From Isoperla grammatica (taxonomy: Eukaryota > Arthropoda > Insecta > Plecoptera > Perlodidae): a stretch of DNA of 64,000 bases. Positions 44,801 through 53,759 of the stretch are shown here, piece by piece. Position numbers and translations under genes: made by a program. Each line of letters begins with the position of its first letter. Positions within the stretch are counted from its first letter, which is position 1. The notes under the pieces were generated by a model. It was given only the letters and a program-made list of their open reading frames with translations. It ran no database searches and was not told the origin of the DNA. The stretch is from contig OX246743.1 in NCBI GenBank assembly GCA_945910005.1, positions 4,372,018 to 4,436,017 on the forward strand. The letters run 5' to 3'.

Positions 44801-45123
44801 GTTGCGATATTACACTAACGTGCGTGAGGGTGCGTGAGCATGTTGCGATATTAATCTAACGTGCGTGAGTGTGCGTGAGCGTGTTGCGATATACCACTAA
44901 CGTGCGTGAGTGTGCGTGAGCGTGTTGAGATATAACACTAACATGCGTGAGTGTGCGTGAGCGTGTTGCGGTATTAATCTAACGTGCGTGAGTGTGCGTG
45001 TGCGTGTGGCAAGTGTGCGTGAGCGTATCTTGACTTATGAGTCACGCGCTCACCGCTACAATATACTCAGTACTTACCCCAGCTGCCGGCGATCTGGCAA
45101 ACGAGTAAGGCGAGTAGGAACAT
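35736..45123 (-). CDS. secreted S1 (chymotrypsin-fold) serine protease, gene B, six exons, intact
   Basis: Coding exons 45123-45078, 44299-44226, 40660-40436, 40024-39911, 39117-38971 and 35882-35736 total 753 nt (250 codons plus stop), the normal S1 length. All joins are in phase. The product is a secreted endopeptidase zymogen: signal peptide [16 protein letters not shown], propeptide DFSKTFDGR, then the mature N terminus [15 protein letters not shown]. Triad: His57 in AITAAHC, Asp102 in DYDLALL, Ser195 in GDSGGP; Gly193 intact. Disulfide Cys pairs 42-58, 136-201, 168-182 and 191-220 are all present. Residue 189 is Gly, with Gly216 and Gly226, so it is not a classic trypsin (Asp189); an open, chymotrypsin/elastase/brachyurin-like pocket is inferred. 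Intron 2 appears to use a GC donor. Use of upstream exon 6 acceptors could add 31-residue repeats in frame. A digestive role is plausible but not shown. Confidence 0.88.
35883..36376 (-). repeat. 93-bp array of exon 6 acceptor plus exon start, copy B
   Basis: Five to six units upstream of the terminal exon copy, each with TTTGCTTGCAG and a GDSGGP codon block (one is EDSGGP at about 36350). Open in frame through to the stop at 35736. Confidence 0.9.
36911..37655. mobile_element. 729-bp hAT-like non-autonomous element with 8-bp TSD
   Basis: The element 36919-37647 begins CAGGGGTGCCCAAC and ends with the exact inverse GTTGGGCACCCCTG, flanked by CATTAAGG on both sides (36911-36918 and 37648-37655). 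A CAGGGG terminus and an 8-bp duplication are hAT hallmarks. Inside, GTGGGCCACAT and GCGGCCCGCGGGCC are typical subterminal motifs. No transposase frame is present. It lies in intron 5 of gene B and is absent from A. Confidence 0.88.
37660..38160. other. intron 5 of gene B, unassigned
   Basis: AT-rich with no counterpart in copy A, so part of a B-specific insertion that also hosts the hAT element. No coding signal. Confidence 0.35.
38164..38392 (+). repeat. dispersed repeat, copy 3
   Basis: Paralogous to 15748-15966, more than 90% identical by eye; ends GTAAACACCAAATACCAAT. Confidence 0.6.
38839..38906. promoter_or_regulatory. paired TGCCGCGCGGCA palindromes, copy B
   Basis: Perfect 12-bp palindromes at 38839-38850 and 38895-38906, 56 bp apart, as in copy A. 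Conserved sequence and spacing; function unknown. Confidence 0.45.
38971..39117 (-). CDS. gene B exon 5
   Basis: 147 nt, 49 codons, phase 0. Acceptor TTTTCAG, donor GTACGC. Encodes [37 protein letters not shown]. Cys168, Cys182, Cys191; residue 189 is Gly. Confidence 0.86.
39150..39664 (-). repeat. 31-bp exon 5-like minisatellite, about 17 units, copy B
   Basis: Same unit as 16680-20888 but short. The units nearest exon 5 are degenerate; those nearest exon 4 are regular, in threes with a period near 93 bp (AGAGACAGTG, AGAAACAGTG alternation). Confidence 0.88.
39665..40024 (-). repeat. exon 4 end plus donor array, 3 copies, copy B
   Basis: Three copies of the 108-112-bp unit (donors at about 39684, 39798 and 39910) separated by runs of 12-14 G on the plus strand. 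The one at 39911-40024 is the true exon. Confidence 0.9.
39911..40024 (-). CDS. gene B exon 4
   Basis: 114 nt, 38 codons, in frame. [38 protein letters not shown], then donor GTGAGT. CDVTGWG is the conserved Cys136 / Gly140-Trp141 region. Confidence 0.88.
40270..40390 (-). repeat. 20-bp minisatellite, about 6 units, copy B
   Basis: Short version of 23476-24150, unit CTTACAGGCTGCTACCGG, in intron 3. Confidence 0.8.
40436..40660 (-). CDS. gene B exon 3 (His57/Asp102)
   Basis: 225 nt, 75 codons. [49 protein letters not shown]; donor GTACGT. Not amplified in this copy, although the intron retains the CTCAGGGCCGG microhomology 39 nt downstream. Confidence 0.9.
41043..41264. repeat. long foldback (222 bp)
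   Basis: The left arm TATAGTTGAG...GTAAGAATGAC, CCCCTTCTTATCCCCTCC, CTACCCGACCCCCCTCAAC and the right arm are inverted copies with an AT-rich loop of about 60 bp. Likely a MITE; no clear target duplication seen. Confidence 0.7.
42095..42215. repeat. 121-bp foldback
   Basis: Starts AGTCGGCCCCTACACCTAGG and ends with its inverse, CCTAGGTGTAGGGGCCGACT; arms of about 30 bp with internal CCCATT and TTACC homology. Confidence 0.75.
44226..44299 (-). CDS. gene B exon 2 (activation site) with GC donor
   Basis: 74 nt. Acceptor [33 protein letters not shown]. The end CAG is followed by GCAAGT, a good GC-type donor that gives a phase 0 join to LSLE. A GT nine bases downstream (TTGG, GTTTAC) is also in frame here but is out of frame in copy A. 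Confidence 0.8.
44778..45020 (-). repeat. 41-bp minisatellite, about 6 units, copy B
   Basis: Short, diverged version of 27721-29340 in intron 1. Confidence 0.85.
45078..45123 (-). CDS. gene B exon 1 (signal peptide)
   Basis: ATG at 45123; [15 protein letters not shown] plus one base; donor GTAAGT. Differs from A by Leu for Val at residue 3. Confidence 0.85.
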
Positions 45124-45178
45124 TTTCAAGAGCGATTAATGTTCTGTCAACGTAGTAGCTGGTGGAAGCACCCACCCG

Positions 45179-45185
45179 TTTTATA
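45179..45185 (-). promoter_or_regulatory. TATA box of gene B
   Basis: TATAAAA on the minus strand, 56 bp upstream of the ATG, conserved with surrounding sequence in gene A. Confidence 0.72.
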
Positions 45186-45563
45186 CCACGTGAAGTATGT
45201 CATCTAATCAGATTATTTTTTGTAATGTAAATAATCAGAAAAAGATACTATTTGATGGCATCATTTTGTAATCTAACGTTGTATGAAATACATGTATCTT
45301 CTTATAAATGGATTCATTTACCTATCGCAATAATTAGGGCAAAAAATATGACCTACCTTAGATTACGAATCTTAAAGTAGTGTGTTATTGGTTTTGGTGT
45401 TATTGGTCAATTGATCTTCTACAGTAAGAATATTACGTAGCCTATATATCTTTGGTTTTTTGCACTAAAGGCCAAGTACTACACTAATCTCGACGTTTGC
45501 GTTATTTGTTTGAATTCGTAATAAAATATCCAGGTCGTAGCCTTATCTCCGGTGTTAAAAGAG

Positions 45564-45770
45564 TTAAAACGGTATCCTATAATAAACTACGTGTGCCCTT
45601 TTTGCCATTTTCTTGGTCTTAGCACCAAGGGCTATGATTTCGGCTTTTCCACTAATTTGTATGCCTTTGTCTGAAATATAGAATGTTTTGATACCTCTTC
45701 CAATGTTGTAGCCCAGGTATGTGCCTTTTTTACCGTTGTTGGCTCTATACCAAACAGTACCGATTATCAT
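45564..45770 (-). CDS. hypothetical 68-residue segment, conserved with copy A
   Basis: Frame starts MIIGTVWYRANNGKKGTYLG and contains KTFYISDKGIQISGKAEIIA and KRAHVVYYRIPF. The diverged copy upstream of gene A keeps much of the peptide (YISDKGIQIS, AEIIALGAK, AHVVYYR) but has a stop. No family recognised. It could be the last exon of a neighbouring minus-strand gene, or non-coding. It ends about 380 bp upstream of the gene B TATA box. Confidence 0.3.
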   Translation of the reverse strand: MIIGTVWYRANNGKKGTYLGYNIGRGIKTFYISDKGIQISGKAEIIALGAKTKKMAKRAHVVYYRIPF

Positions 45771-46234
45771 AGCTAGATTGTCTTTTAACTATATATAAAA
45801 TTTGGAATTGTTGTAAACCTTTCCCAGCGTTGTCGATCAAATTGTTTCGAAGTTTTTTAAATTTCCCTTTTTACCGGTTCTTAATTGGTTATAAAAGTAA
45901 AAGCTACCGACTTCGATTACCAGGCTGCCTTTACTGTAATAAGGAATTTAATTAGTCTACTCCGAGCTTGTCCGACGAGTGTGAGCCCATTCTACAAAAT
46001 TTGGAGGCATACCAAACCGTCTATTCAGTAAGGTACGTATATTATTTAGAAGAATTAAAGAGCTCCTTATCTCTATAATTACATTTGTTATCAGGCAGTG
46101 TTTTTTGTGAGTTATTTGTTGGAAGGAGACTATCTAGGTCAAAAAACTTGCTGTATAAATAATGCATAGATTCACACTATTAGGTCAATAAAGAATGTAT
46201 TGCATATCTTGTACGGCTGCATTAGATCGACACG

Positions 46235-46463
46235 GTATAGGTGGGCGGTAGGTACGAGGGGGGGGGGGGGGGGGTAGTCCATCTCTAGGAAGTTCTAAAC
46301 GCAACGCTAAGCTATTGTGATTGTTGCTATAAATGCACACAGAACATTCGTAGCGCAAATATAACCCAACGGCCCAATCCGAGCATTTGCAACAAGTTGT
46401 CTGATTGCCGGTAGCGGGAATCGAACCAGCGATCTCTCCATGAAGTCTCGCGTTATTTAATTC
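46235..46463 (-). mobile_element. tRNA-derived SINE at the edge of copy B
   Basis: Minus strand B box CTGGTTCGATTCCCGC near 46415-46430, then TACCGGCAATC and a body with a G-run (46258-46274). Orthologous to 30600-30833. The A/B homology ends at GCGTTATTT within its head. Confidence 0.6.
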
Positions 46464-46680
46464 TAATCATTAATAAGACAAAGACTTATGATGAGTTGAC
46501 AACCCGAACAAATCATTCTCCTTATTTGATGTAACAACTTTCGTGGACAATGTATCATGATTTGTGGACCAAGGGCAACTGGTTCCGAATTACAAGTTCT
46601 CCTACCCACAGTGAAGAATAGCGGTCACTCAAGGCGTTGGAATGAAAGTGATTCCTTGTTATTACTTAACCGACACAAAC

Positions 46681-47968
46681 CCCTAGGAAGTGCAGCTGGC
46701 GTTGTGTCTCGTAGACTGACATGGCACGGGTGAAATAAGACATGCCAAGCTGGGACCCAAGCCCGTAGGAAGTGCATCTTGCATTGTGTCTCGTAGACTG
46801 ACATGGCACGGGTGAAATAAGACATGCCAAGCTGGGACCCAAGCCCGTAGGAAGTGCAGCTGGCGTTGTGTCTCGTAGACTGACATGGCACGGGTGAAAT
46901 AAGACATGCCAAGCTGGGACCCAAGCCCGTAGGAAGTGCAGCTGGCGTTGTGTCTCGTAGACTGACATGGCACGGGTGAAATAAGACATGCCAAGCTGGG
47001 ACCCAAGCCCGTAGGAAGTGCATCTTGCATTGTGTCTCGTAGACTGACATGGCACGGGTGAAATAAGACATGCCAAGCTGGGACCCAAGCCCGTAGGAAG
47101 TGCAGCTGGCGTTGTGTCTCGTAGACTGACATGGCACGGGTGAAATAAGACATGCCAAGCTGGGACCCAAGCCCGTAGGAAGTGCATCTTGCATTGTGTC
47201 TCGTAGACTGACATGGCACGGGTGAAATAAGACATGCCAAGCTGGGACCCAAGCCCGTAGGAAGTGCAGCTGGCGTTGTGTCTCGTAGACTGACATGGCA
47301 CGGGTGAAATAAGACATGCCAAGCTGGGACCCAAGCCCGTAGGAAGTGCAGCTGGCTTTGTGTCTCGTAGACTGACATGGCACGGGTGAAATAAGACATG
47401 CCAAGCTGGGACCCAAGCCCGTAGGAAGTGCAGCTGGCATTGTGTCTCGTAGACTGACATGGCACGGGTGAAATAAGACATGCCAAGCTGGGACCCAAGC
47501 CCGTAGGAAGTGCATCTTGCATTGTGTCTCGTAGACTGACATGGCACGGGTGAAATAAGACATGCCAAGCTGGGACCCAAGCCCGTAGGAAGTGCATCTT
47601 GCATTGTGTCTCCTAGACTGACATGGCACGGGTGAAATAAGACATGCCAAGCTGGGACCCAAGCCCCTAGGAAGTGCATCTGGCGTTGTGTCTCGTAGAC
47701 TGACATGGCACGGGTGAAATAAGACATGCCAAGCTGGGACCCAAGCCCGTAGGAAGTGCATCTGGCGTTGTGTCTCGTAGACTGACATGGCACGGGTGAA
47801 ATAAGACATGCCAAGCTAGGACCCAAGCCCGTAGGAAGTACAGCTCTCGTAGACTGACATGGCACGGGTGAAATAAGACATGCCAAGCTGGGACCCAAGC
47901 CCGTAGGAAGTGCATCTTGCATTGTGTCTCGTAGACTGACATGGCACGGGTGAAATAAGACATGCCAA
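46681..47968. repeat. 82-bp minisatellite, about 15.7 units
   Basis: The unit on the plus strand has GTAGGAAGTGCAGCTGGCG, TTGTGTCTCGTAGACTGAC, ATGGCACGGGTGAAATAAG, ACATGCCAAGCTGGGACCC, AAGCCC. Units differ mainly at CAGCTGGCG against CATCTTGCA. One unit near 47839 has a deletion. The minus strand is open in all three frames because 82 is 1 mod 3 and the unit lacks stops there; no evidence of a gene. Confidence 0.92.
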
Positions 47969-47979
47969 GCTTGCACTCG

Positions 47980-48358
47980 TTACACCGTGGTTTAATCAAA
48001 CTGCCGCGGCAAGTATGACATGCAGTTTCATAACAATGAATCATTCCTCAGGTGTCAATTGTCTCAGTTGATTTGTTTGTAATCAAGGCCACAACATTAT
48101 CAACGTTTATCCACGCCCAAAAATAAAAACGGAATCGTAATTAGTTTTTATATAAGCGTAGTTTTGTATACCCTTGACATATTCTACCCCGGAACCGAAC
48201 GCGAGAGGAGATTGGAGAGAATGGATTAGTGGATAGAACAAGACTATTGGCAGAGTCATCCACCGCAAATTCTACCCCCCGGCTCCAACGGGGATTGAAA
48301 ATGCCAGGAGTGGCTGATATTTCTGGTGATTCGTCATCATTGATAATGTAACGATTCA
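47980..48358. other. spacer between two arrays
   Basis: No exon, RNA or transposon recognised. The last bases (ATTCATGCTGGTAATGCGTGG at its right edge) already belong to the next array. Confidence 0.3.
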
Positions 48359-50420
48359 TGCTGGTAATGCGTGGACACGTAGGTGGTCATAGTGAGTCAA
48401 TGGATTCATGCTGATAATGCGTGGACACGTAGGTGGTTATAGTCAGTCAATGGATTCATGCTGATAATGCGTGGACACAGGTGGTCATAGTCATGTCAAT
48501 GGATTCACGCTGATAATGCGTGGACACGTAGGTGGTTATAGTGAGTCAATGGATTCATGCTGATAATGCGTGGACACGTAGGTGGTTAAAGTCAGTCAAT
48601 GGATTCATGCTGATAATGCGTGGACACAGGTGGTCATAGTCATGTCAATGGATTCATGCTGATAATGCGTGGACACAGGTGGTCATAGTCATGTCAATGG
48701 ATTCATGCTGATAATGCGTGGACACAGGTGGTCATAGTCATGTCAATGGATTCATGCTGATAATGCGTGGACACGTAGCCAATGGATTCATGCTGGTAAT
48801 GCGTGGACACGTAGGTGGTTATAGTGAGTCAATGGATTCATGCTGATAATGCGTGGACACGTAGGTGGTTATAGTCAGTCAATGGATTCATGCTGATAAT
48901 GCGTGGACCCAGGTGGTCATAGTCATGTCAATGGATTCATGCTGATAATGCGTGGACACGTAGGTGGTCATAGTGAGTCAATGGATTCATGCTGATAATG
49001 CGTGGACACGTAGGTGGTTATAGTCAGTCAATGGATTCATGCTGATAATGCGTGGACACGTATAGGTGGTCATAGTGAGTCAATGGATTCATGCTGATAA
49101 TGCGTGGACACGTAGGTGGTCATAGTTAGTCAATGGATTCATGCTGATAATGCGTGGACACGTAGGTGGTCATAGTCATGTCAATGGATTCATGCTGATA
49201 ATGCGTGGACACAGGTGGTCATAGTTAGTCAATGGATTCATGCTGATAATGCGTGGACACGTAGGTGGACATAGTTAGTCAATGGATTCATGCTGATAAT
49301 GCGTGGACACAGGTGGTAATAGTTATAGTCAATGGATTCATGCTGATAATGCGTGGATACGTAGGTGGACATAGTTAGTCAATGGATTCATGCTGATAAT
49401 GCGTGGACACGTAGGTGGTCATAGTCAGTCAATGGATTCATGCTGATAATGCGTGGACACGTAAGTGGTCATAGTCAGTCAATGGATTCATGCTGATAAT
49501 GCGTGGACACAGGTGGTCATAGTCATGTCAATGGATTCATGCTGATAATGCGTGGACACAGGTGGTCATAGTTAGTCAATGGATTCATGCTGATAATGCG
49601 TGGACACGTAGGTGGACATAGTCAGTCAATGGATTCATGCTGATAATGCGTGGACACGTATAGGTGGTCATAGTCAGTCAATGGATTCATGCTGATAATG
49701 CGTGGACACGTAGGTGGACATAGTTTGTCAATGGATTCATGCTGATAATGCGTGGACACGTAGGTGGTCATAGTCAGTCAATGGATTCATGCTGATAATG
49801 CGTGGACACGTAGGTGGTCATAGTCAGTCAATGGATTCATGCTGGTTATGCGTGGACACGTAGATGGTCATAGTCATGTCAATGGATTCATGCTGGTTAT
49901 GCGTGGACACGTAGATGGTCATAGTCAGTCAATGGATTCATGCTGGTTAGGCGTGGACACGTAGGTGGTCATAGTCAGTCAATGGATCCATGCTGATAAT
50001 GCGTGGACACAGGTGGTCATAGTTAGTCAATGGATTCATGCTGATAATGCGTGGACACGTAGATGGTCATAGTCAGTCAATGGATTCATGCTGATAATGC
50101 GTGGACACGTAGGTGGTCATAGTCAGTCAATGGATTCATGCTGATAATGCGTGGACACGTAAGTGGTCATAGTCAGTCAATGGATTCATGCTGATAATGC
50201 GTGGACACGTAGGTGGTCATAGTCAGTCAATGGATTCATGCTGATAATGCGTGGACACGTAGATGGTCATAGTCAGTCAATGGATTCATGCTGATAATGC
50301 GTGGACACGTAGGTGGTCATAGTCAGTCAATGGATTCATGCTGGTTATGCGTGGACACGTAGATGGTCATAGTGAGTCAATGGATTCATGCTGGTTATGC
50401 GTGGACACGTAGGTGGTCAT
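48354..50420. repeat. 47-52-bp minisatellite, about 41 units
   Basis: The unit on the plus strand has TCAATGGATTCATGCTGATA, ATGCGTGGACACGTAGGTGG and TCATAGTCAG. Length variants come from ACACAGG against ACACGTAGG and from CATG/CAG changes. No open frame of note. Confidence 0.92.
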
Positions 50421-50429
50421 TGTCAATTT

Positions 50430-51170
50430 ATTGTCATTTATAATTTTAAGTAGTAAATAAAATCGCATTGATGTTTCTTCCAATTACCTTGTTACGAAGC
50501 TATATACGTTACTTTATTTATTTGGTTGTAATGAATCCTATTTAGAAGTCATGTTACATTAAAATATTGTTTTGTTTAATATAAAGTTAATATTATAACT
50601 CACTTATAAATAACACAAGTTTGCTGCTTTGCTAAAAATTCTCAATTTCAGTTAAAAGTTTTTTAATCCGAATTTTCCAGAATCTGTTTCCATTATTTGA
50701 ACTCGCGTGAAGGTATTTTGTTATTTTGACAGCCGAAAACGAGTTTAATTTGTCGACGAACTATTTTCCTGAAACGTTGTGACATACAAATTTGCTATAC
50801 AGATAGAAATATTAACTAAATTACTTTTATTTCATCAACGTTGATTTAACATAAGTATCGGCCACAAAAGTGTTAAATTAAAATACCTTTCCTATAAATT
50901 GTCGATACGTTATTACTAAAATATTCTAACAATCAAAACTCAAAGTGTGTTATGACATTGATTGATATTATACTTCACCATCCTTCAACCTTGTTAAAAA
51001 AAGAGAACTATCAACAATGCCTCGTCTGTTGTCCAAGTCAGTAGCTAGTCCTCACTTTCCTGCGGCGCGAGCTGGTTGTGTTACTGCACTCGTGTGCTAT
51101 CAGTGTCTGAGCCAATCAGCGTTCAGTCTAGTGCTACAAGTGTTGTGTGTTATATAATATATAATATAAT
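50430..51170. other. AT-rich spacer
   Basis: No exon or repeat unit recognised apart from short TATA-type runs near 51155. Confidence 0.35.
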
Positions 51171-51174
51171 AATA

Positions 51175-51355
51175 GTAATTATAACAAAATATAGCATAAA
51201 TAAATAAATAGTATGACTGTGACTCAGTCCCAGATTTCACTTTTACGACCGAGGAAAACCTTCGAAAAAACCTTCAGTCAGAACTATCGGTGGCCGGAAT
51301 CGATCTAGCGATCTCCCGAATTAGAGTCTCGCGTCTTACCGCTGAGGCACCTCTA
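51175..51355 (-). mobile_element. tRNA-derived SINE, older copy
   Basis: The minus strand head (AGAGGTGCCTCAGCGGTAAG, ACGCGAGACTCTAATTCGGG) and body (CTGAAGGTTTTTTCGAAGG) match the better copy at 56365-56640. The B box is mutated. Confidence 0.65.
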
Positions 51356-51500
51356 TACTTGGATCTCTTACTACAGTTCATTTAACCCCAAAAGGTAGGC
51401 CTATTTTGACTACAGAAAGTTGACAGCCGTTGTGAGTGTACGGTTGGACTCTGTCCGCCCCGCCAGTAGCTTATATCGGCGAGCAGTGCGTTATCTCATC

Positions 51501-53053
51501 TTTTTAAGCGAGCAAAGCGAGCGTCTCCACTAGACTCTAATGGCACTTCGTTCTGTTTTTTTTTTTTTTTTTTTTTTTTTTATGTCTGTCGATAGCGGCC
51601 GAACGGAAAGTCCGATCAACTTGAAATTTGGACCATCTACAAGCCTCGATGTGGATTGAAGGTGTATAGTTTTGAGGTGAAATCGTACGAAAAGTTACAA
51701 AGTTACACCATAGTTACTGCAAAATATTTTTCTGAAACAAAATGGCGGCAAACTGTGAGATAGCCAGATTTTTTTTACAGATTTTTCCGGTTACGAATAT
51801 GTTTACTTTATGGCGATTTAATAAATATTGGCAAAGTTACACAAAAGTTACGCGAAAATATTTTTCTGGAACACAGTAACAGCAAAATGTGAGGTGGCTA
51901 TCTTATAGTAAATTTTTGTCCGGTTACGAATATTTTAATTTAAACGCGATCTGATACGTATTTGAGGCAGAAATCACATTTCTATTGCTGTCAATAAGTG
52001 TTAGTAACGGTGGCGGACCGTGTTGAAAACATGACGTCGAAAATTCTTAGCAACGCACATTGCACTGCATCCAACAATGTCGGGAAGTATAATAGCTATG
52101 GAAATTAGAACAAATTTTGCAATGCGCATTCTTGAATTGTTGTTAATTGTTGTTTGTATTAGCCTTGAAAACTTTTCGCCAGAAAGTTCGTAGATATTGA
52201 CGCGCTCGCTTATCAACGCGTCAAACAGAGCGTTTTCCTAGTAAAGGACCACTAAACCCAAACATACACGTCGAGTTATTAGACGCTGACGCTTTTTAAG
52301 CGAGAGAAGTGAGCGTCCCCACTAGACTCTTATGGCACTTCGTTCTGTTTTTTTTGTTTTTTGTTTTTTATGTCTGTCGATTGCGGTCGAACGGAAAGTC
52401 CGATCAACTTGAAATTTAAACCATCTACAAGCCTTGATGTGGATTGAAGGTGTATAGGTTTGAGGCAAAATCGTTCGAAAAGTTACAAAGTTACACCATA
52501 GTTACTGCAAAATATTTTTCTGAAACAAAATGGCGGCAAAATCTGAGATAGCCAAATTTTTTTACAAATATTTCCGGTCACGAATATGTTAATTTAATGG
52601 CGATCTGATAAGTATTGACAGAGTTACACGAAAGTTACTCCAAAATATTTTTCTAAAACGCAGTAACGGCAAAATGTGAGGTAGCTATCTTATCGTAAAT
52701 GTTTGTCCGGTCACGAGTATACTAATGTTAACGCGATCCGATACGTATTAGAGGCAGAAATTACATTTCTATTGCTGTCAATAAGTGTAAGTAACGGTGG
52801 CGGACCGTGTTGAAAACATGACCACGAAAATTCTTAGCAACGCACATTGCACTGCATACAACAATGTCGTAAAGTATAATAGCCATGGAAATAAGAACAA
52901 TTTTTGCAGTGCGCATTCCTGAATTGTTGTTAATTGTGGTTCGTATTAGCAAATCAGTTGTCTGTGGTATTTGCATTGACAACTTTTCACCAGAAAGTTC
53001 GTAGATATTGACGCGCTCGCTTATCAACGCGTCAAACAGAGCGTTTTCCTAGT
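51501..53053. repeat. tandem duplication, two copies of about 0.75 kb
   Basis: 51501-52245 and 52293-53053 match along their length: TTTTTAAGCGAG start, TGGCACTTCGTTCTG, a T-run, CGAACGGAAAGTCCGATCAA, AAAATGGCGGCAAA, and the end GCGCTCGCTTATCAACGCGT. Two weak minus-strand frames (71 and 88 codons) correspond to each other but carry indels. Possibly a Helitron-like or other non-autonomous element; class not determined. Confidence 0.7.
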
Positions 53054-53312
53054 AGGCCTACGTAAGTATTATGAAAGTCCCACCGCTCAACGAGGCTTCG
53101 TTCGCCCTACAGCGCAGGTTTCGTTTTGTCTGTGACGTAGACCGATAGGGGTTCGATCGTGTGGCTGAAATTCCCATTAAAATTAAACGCGAGAAACAAC
53201 GTCTCACTTCCACGTCTCGTAACTCACTCAATTGAAGCCCGATTTCAAAATAAATGACATCAACGTAATCTGTGAATCATTGTGAGTTTTTTAGTGGTTG
53301 TTATTTTAAATT

Positions 53313-53657
53313 TTGATATATGCGAGCTTTTTATGATGATGGAAACAAAACCTTGTAATCGCCCGCCCGCTAAAAGCACGCTTTCCCGCTACGCCCGGTT
53401 AATTGCGACAACTCGGTTTCAAATAACAAGTCGTAAATAATTTGTTTGTAGCTGCATCTAAAATCTTTTTCCATGATATTATGAAAGATGAAAGTTTCAT
53501 ACAGGATTTGTTTTCAAATTCAATTGTCTTATTACTATTAATTCAGTCGTTTGAAGCCTTGTGCGTGGTCTCGCGAACGCCGTTAGCGGGCGGGCCATTA
53601 CAAGGTTTTGTTTCCATTGGAATTTCCATCATCATAAAAACCTCGCATATATCAGAA
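53313..53657. mobile_element. foldback element (345 bp)
   Basis: The left arm GATATATGCGAG...TTTTATGATGATGGAA, ACAAAACCTTGTAAT, CGCCCGCCCGCTAA is repeated inverted on the right (53578-53657). The right arm carries about 13 extra bases. Non-coding. Confidence 0.7.
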
Positions 53658-53759
53658 TCGAAAAACACCACCCTTTCACACTGCAACTCGGGAAAATATG
53701 AACTGTTTCTTTTATTCAAGACCACTCAACTAAGCTTCCATTAAATGATGGATGTGAAA

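Larger units (their letters stand above)
32621..46463. repeat. segmental duplication, copy B (13.8 kb)
   Basis: Direct repeat of 3787-30833, with the same order of LINE 3' part, protease exons, promoter, conserved upstream segment and SINE. It is shorter because its minisatellites are short and it lacks the 7-kb LINE complex. Confidence 0.8.

Noticed and set aside
48354..50420. CRISPR array
   Set aside because: Units are contiguous with no unique spacers and the context is eukaryotic. It is a minisatellite, as are the other arrays.
53442..53744. 100-codon plus-strand ORF
   Set aside because: Overlaps the right arm of a foldback element; no recognised domain.
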